Assembly (NCBI RefSeq): GCF_004770145.1
Contig: NZ_RQFW01000019.1
Coordinates: forward strand, 310,001-374,000
Length of the DNA stretch: 64,000 bases
Direction of reading: 5' to 3'
Source: Leptospira bourretii
GTDB lineage: Bacteria; Spirochaetota; Leptospiria; Leptospirales; Leptospiraceae
Of the stretch, positions 61,989 to 64,000 are shown piece after piece; position 1 is the stretch's first letter; every line of letters starts with the position of its first letter. The position numbers and the translations under genes are program-made. The notes under the pieces are model-generated. The model was given only the letters and a program-made list of their open reading frames with translations. It was not told the origin of the DNA and did no database searches.

Positions 61989-64000
61989 CTTTGTTTCGGA
62001 AGATAAATATAAAAAATCGTTTCCCCTGGCACAGATGAAAGATCGATCCTTCCCCCATGCCTTTTGACAATTTTATTGACGATATCGAGTCCAAGTCCAC
62101 TCCCTTCCCCCGGAGCTTTGGTGGTAAAAAATGGCTCAAAAATTTTTCCTTGGATCTCTTTTGGGATCCCGGGACCAGAATCCTTCAGGGATACTAAAAT
62201 TTCTCCTCCCTGGTCTTTCACTGCAATCTCCAAATTGCCAACAAAGGACATGGCCTGCAAAGAATTGTAAATCAAATTGGTCCAAACATGCAACAAGTCA
62301 TCCGGATAACAATCAATTGGCGCTACCGGATCAAAATCTTTTTTTAAATTGATTCCACGTTTTAATTGGTTTTGGTAAATGGTCAGGACAGTTTCTATGG
62401 TTTCAGGAATGGACGCTTTGTTTTTTTTACCCGTGGCATCAAACCTAGAAAAATTCTTTAAGGCATACATAATTTTGGAAATACGATCCACTGCCAGTTG
62501 GATGGAGCGAGTGTTCCTACGGAATTGGATTTCCAAAGATAAATAATCTAAAAACACTTTAATATAATGCGATTTAAATAAAGGCAGATAACTCGGATCT
62601 ATTTCTCCAATTCCTAACTCGACCCAGGCTTCGGAAAATTCTTCCGCACATCCCAAATCAAACCCATGGGCCAAAAAAATTTCTTTATTTTTCTTTTTTC
62701 TGAGTCGTTCTTCTTTGCCGGTATAAAATTCAATTGGTTGGTCTAAATTAGCCAAGATGGTTTTTACAATTTTTTGTTCCGGCAAAGGAACTGATAAAAT
62801 TGCTTCACGAAAAAGTTGCGAGGCAACGCCATATTTTTTTTGCCAATCCAACATATTTTGGTTCGAGGCCTTAACAGCACCGATCGGATTATTGATTTCA
62901 TGGGCAATCCCTGCTATCAATTGTCCAAGGGCTGCTAACTTTTCCGATTGGATCAATTGGTCTTGGGTTCGTTTGAGATTTTCAAGTGCTAACTCCAATT
63001 CCAATTTTTGTTTTTCAATGAGTTTGTTTTTATCTCGAATCTCTGAATTGATCAGACGTAACTCTTCCACCTCTTTTAATGGACTTAAATCGAAAATACT
63101 ATAGGCAATTGAGTTTGTCTCTTTGTATAAAAATCGTTTTAGAGAAACTAGTGCTGGGAATAAATCACCATTTTTCTTTTTACAAACAATTTCCAAAGAC
63201 TCTGTTGTAAAGTTTGCGATTGTATTTCGAATTTTGCGAAGTGACTCGGTTGTCAAAAGATTTTTTACTTTAAGATAGGGAATTTCAGTTAGGTCGTATC
63301 CAAACAAACGTTGGAATGCAAAATTAGAATCTTTTACATTCAATCCATTCTCATCAAAGATCAAAAATGCCTCTGTAGAAAATTGATAAAAAGCTTCAAA
63401 CCGTTCATCCGATTTACGAAGAGCTTCTTCGCTTAGTTTTGTCTCTGTGATATCTAAAACTGTTCCTTGTAGGATCTTCGCTTCCCCTTCTTTGTTACGG
63501 GTGAGTTTACCAATCGCTTCGATCCAATGTAATTTTCCATCTGGGTGATTGATACGGTTTCTGATTCTGTAAGCAGAACGATTTAAATCTTCCATCAGAA
63601 GTGTTGTTTCTTTTGACAATAACTCCAAATCATCTTTGAATGTGAGTTCTAAAAATTTTTCGACAGTCACTTCAAAGTTTTGACCAGGAAATCCGTAAAT
63701 ACTATAGGTTTGTGGCGACCAATAAATCGTCCTCGTTTGGATATCCCAACTCCAGATTCCCATTTTTGCGGCATCAAGTGCCATTACCAAGCGAGACTCT
63801 GATTCTTTTAAGGCTATATTTGCTTCTTTTTGTTTGGTTCTGTCAATCATCGCACCAAACATTCGATAGGCGTCACCTTTCTCATTATAGAGAAAAATTC
63901 CATTGTCTTCTATATAAATATAAATTCCAGATTTGATTCGATAACGATATTCTATCGTAAACTTTTGGTGTTTTGCCAAAGCATCGTCGAACGCCTCAAG
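61979..64000 (-). CDS. PAS-domain sensor histidine kinase (5' end outside window)
   Basis: The frame is open to the right edge, so the N-terminus is missing; about 673 residues are visible. They comprise the end of a PAS/PAC domain, a second PAS (about 60-185) and a third (about 190-300), a coiled coil, the H-box LGQLIAGIAHEINNP (His about 360 in the visible part), and the HATPase with NLIYNSLQAM, DSGPGIPKEIQGKIF and GSGLGLDIVNKIV. An insert of about 110 residues separates the two helices of the dimerisation domain, which is unusual. No membrane segment is visible, so it may be cytosolic. Confidence 0.88.
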   Translation of the reverse strand, partial: LEAFDDALAKHQKFTIEYRYRIKSGIYIYIEDNGIFLYNEKGDAYRMFGAMIDRTKQKEANIALKESESRLVMALDAAKMGIWSWDIQTRTIYWSPQTYSIYGFPGQNFEVTVEKFLELTFKDDLELLSKETTLLMEDLNRSAYRIRNRINHPDGKLHWIEAIGKLTRNKEGEAKILQGTVLDITETKLSEEALRKSDERFEAFYQFSTEAFLIFDENGLNVKDSNFAFQRLFGYDLTEIPYLKVKNLLTTESLRKIRNTIANFTTESLEIVCKKKNGDLFPALVSLKRFLYKETNSIAYSIFDLSPLKEVEELRLINSEIRDKNKLIEKQKLELELALENLKRTQDQLIQSEKLAALGQLIAGIAHEINNPIGAVKASNQNMLDWQKKYGVASQLFREAILSVPLPEQKIVKTILANLDQPIEFYTGKEERLRKKKNKEIFLAHGFDLGCAEEFSEAWVELGIGEIDPSYLPLFKSHYIKVFLDYLSLEIQFRRNTRSIQLAVDRISKIMYALKNFSRFDATGKKNKASIPETIETVLTIYQNQLKRGINLKKDFDPVAPIDCYPDDLLHVWTNLIYNSLQAMSFVGNLEIAVKDQGGEILVSLKDSGPGIPKEIQGKIFEPFFTTKAPGEGSGLGLDIVNKIVKRHGGRIDLSSVPGETIFYIYLPKQSQS

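Overview
The window looks like chromosomal DNA of a spirochaete of the genus Leptospira. Base composition is low in G+C, and the main feature is one very large O-antigen (LPS) locus. Its transcriptional head holds a small EPS-type MarR regulator. One protein ends in a methyltransferase domain of the family named after Leptospira LIC12133. Species cannot be fixed from sequence alone. I see no rRNA, tRNA, insertion sequence, integrase, CRISPR array or long repeat. No gene-free stretch exceeds about 250 bases.

Layout. From about 1 to 56,200 essentially everything is coded on the minus strand, so transcription runs from right to left. In that order: MarR-like regulator with two dyad operators (56.2 kb); rmlA, rmlB; fcl; a pseudaminic acid block (pseB, pseC, pseF, pseG, a sugar formyltransferase, pseI) plus a candidate transferase and a PhyH-type dioxygenase (43.9-52.9 kb); a CDP-sugar block (rfbF, rfbG, NodU-type carbamoyltransferase, SxtJ-like protein, a 50-residue DUF5989-like protein, RmlC-like epimerase, C-methyltransferase, GT2, NAD-dependent reductase; 35.8-43.9 kb); acyltransferase 3, a GT-C-like membrane protein, an SGNH protein and a hexapeptide acyltransferase (30.4-35.8 kb); the Wzm/Wzt ABC exporter (28.1-30.3 kb); methyltransferases and a GT-methyltransferase fusion; fdtA/fdtB for a 3-amino-3,6-dideoxyhexose; then many GT2 and GT4 enzymes, an AlgI/AlgJ-like O-acetylation pair, a 2-hydroxyacid dehydrogenase, UDP-galactopyranose mutase, a GtrA-methyltransferase fusion, and at the far left polytopic GT-C and Wzy/ligase-like proteins, the last cut by the window edge. 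Genes are packed tightly, many joined by ATGA, GTGA, TTGA or TAATG overlaps. Only a few gaps hold plausible promoters or terminators (near 7.4, 30.35, 34.5, 42.0, 48.95 and 56.25 kb).

To the right (56.4-64 kb) are ordinary chromosomal genes: a small membrane protein, a lysophospholipid acyltransferase-like protein with a tiny lipoprotein, a SpoU/TrmH RNA methyltransferase, 2,4-dienoyl-CoA reductase, and a response regulator that converges on a PAS histidine kinase cut by the window edge.

Working model (inference): the locus supplies dTDP-3-amino-3,6-dideoxyhexose, UDP-Galf, a CDP-linked C-methylated 6-deoxyhexose that may be carbamoylated, possibly GDP-fucose (Gmd is not in the window), and CMP-pseudaminic acid in which formyl replaces the usual PseH acetyl group. 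The chain is assembled by about a dozen glycosyltransferases, exported by Wzm/Wzt, and further decorated by acyl-, methyl- and carbamoyltransferases and probably by periplasmic GT-C/GtrA enzymes.
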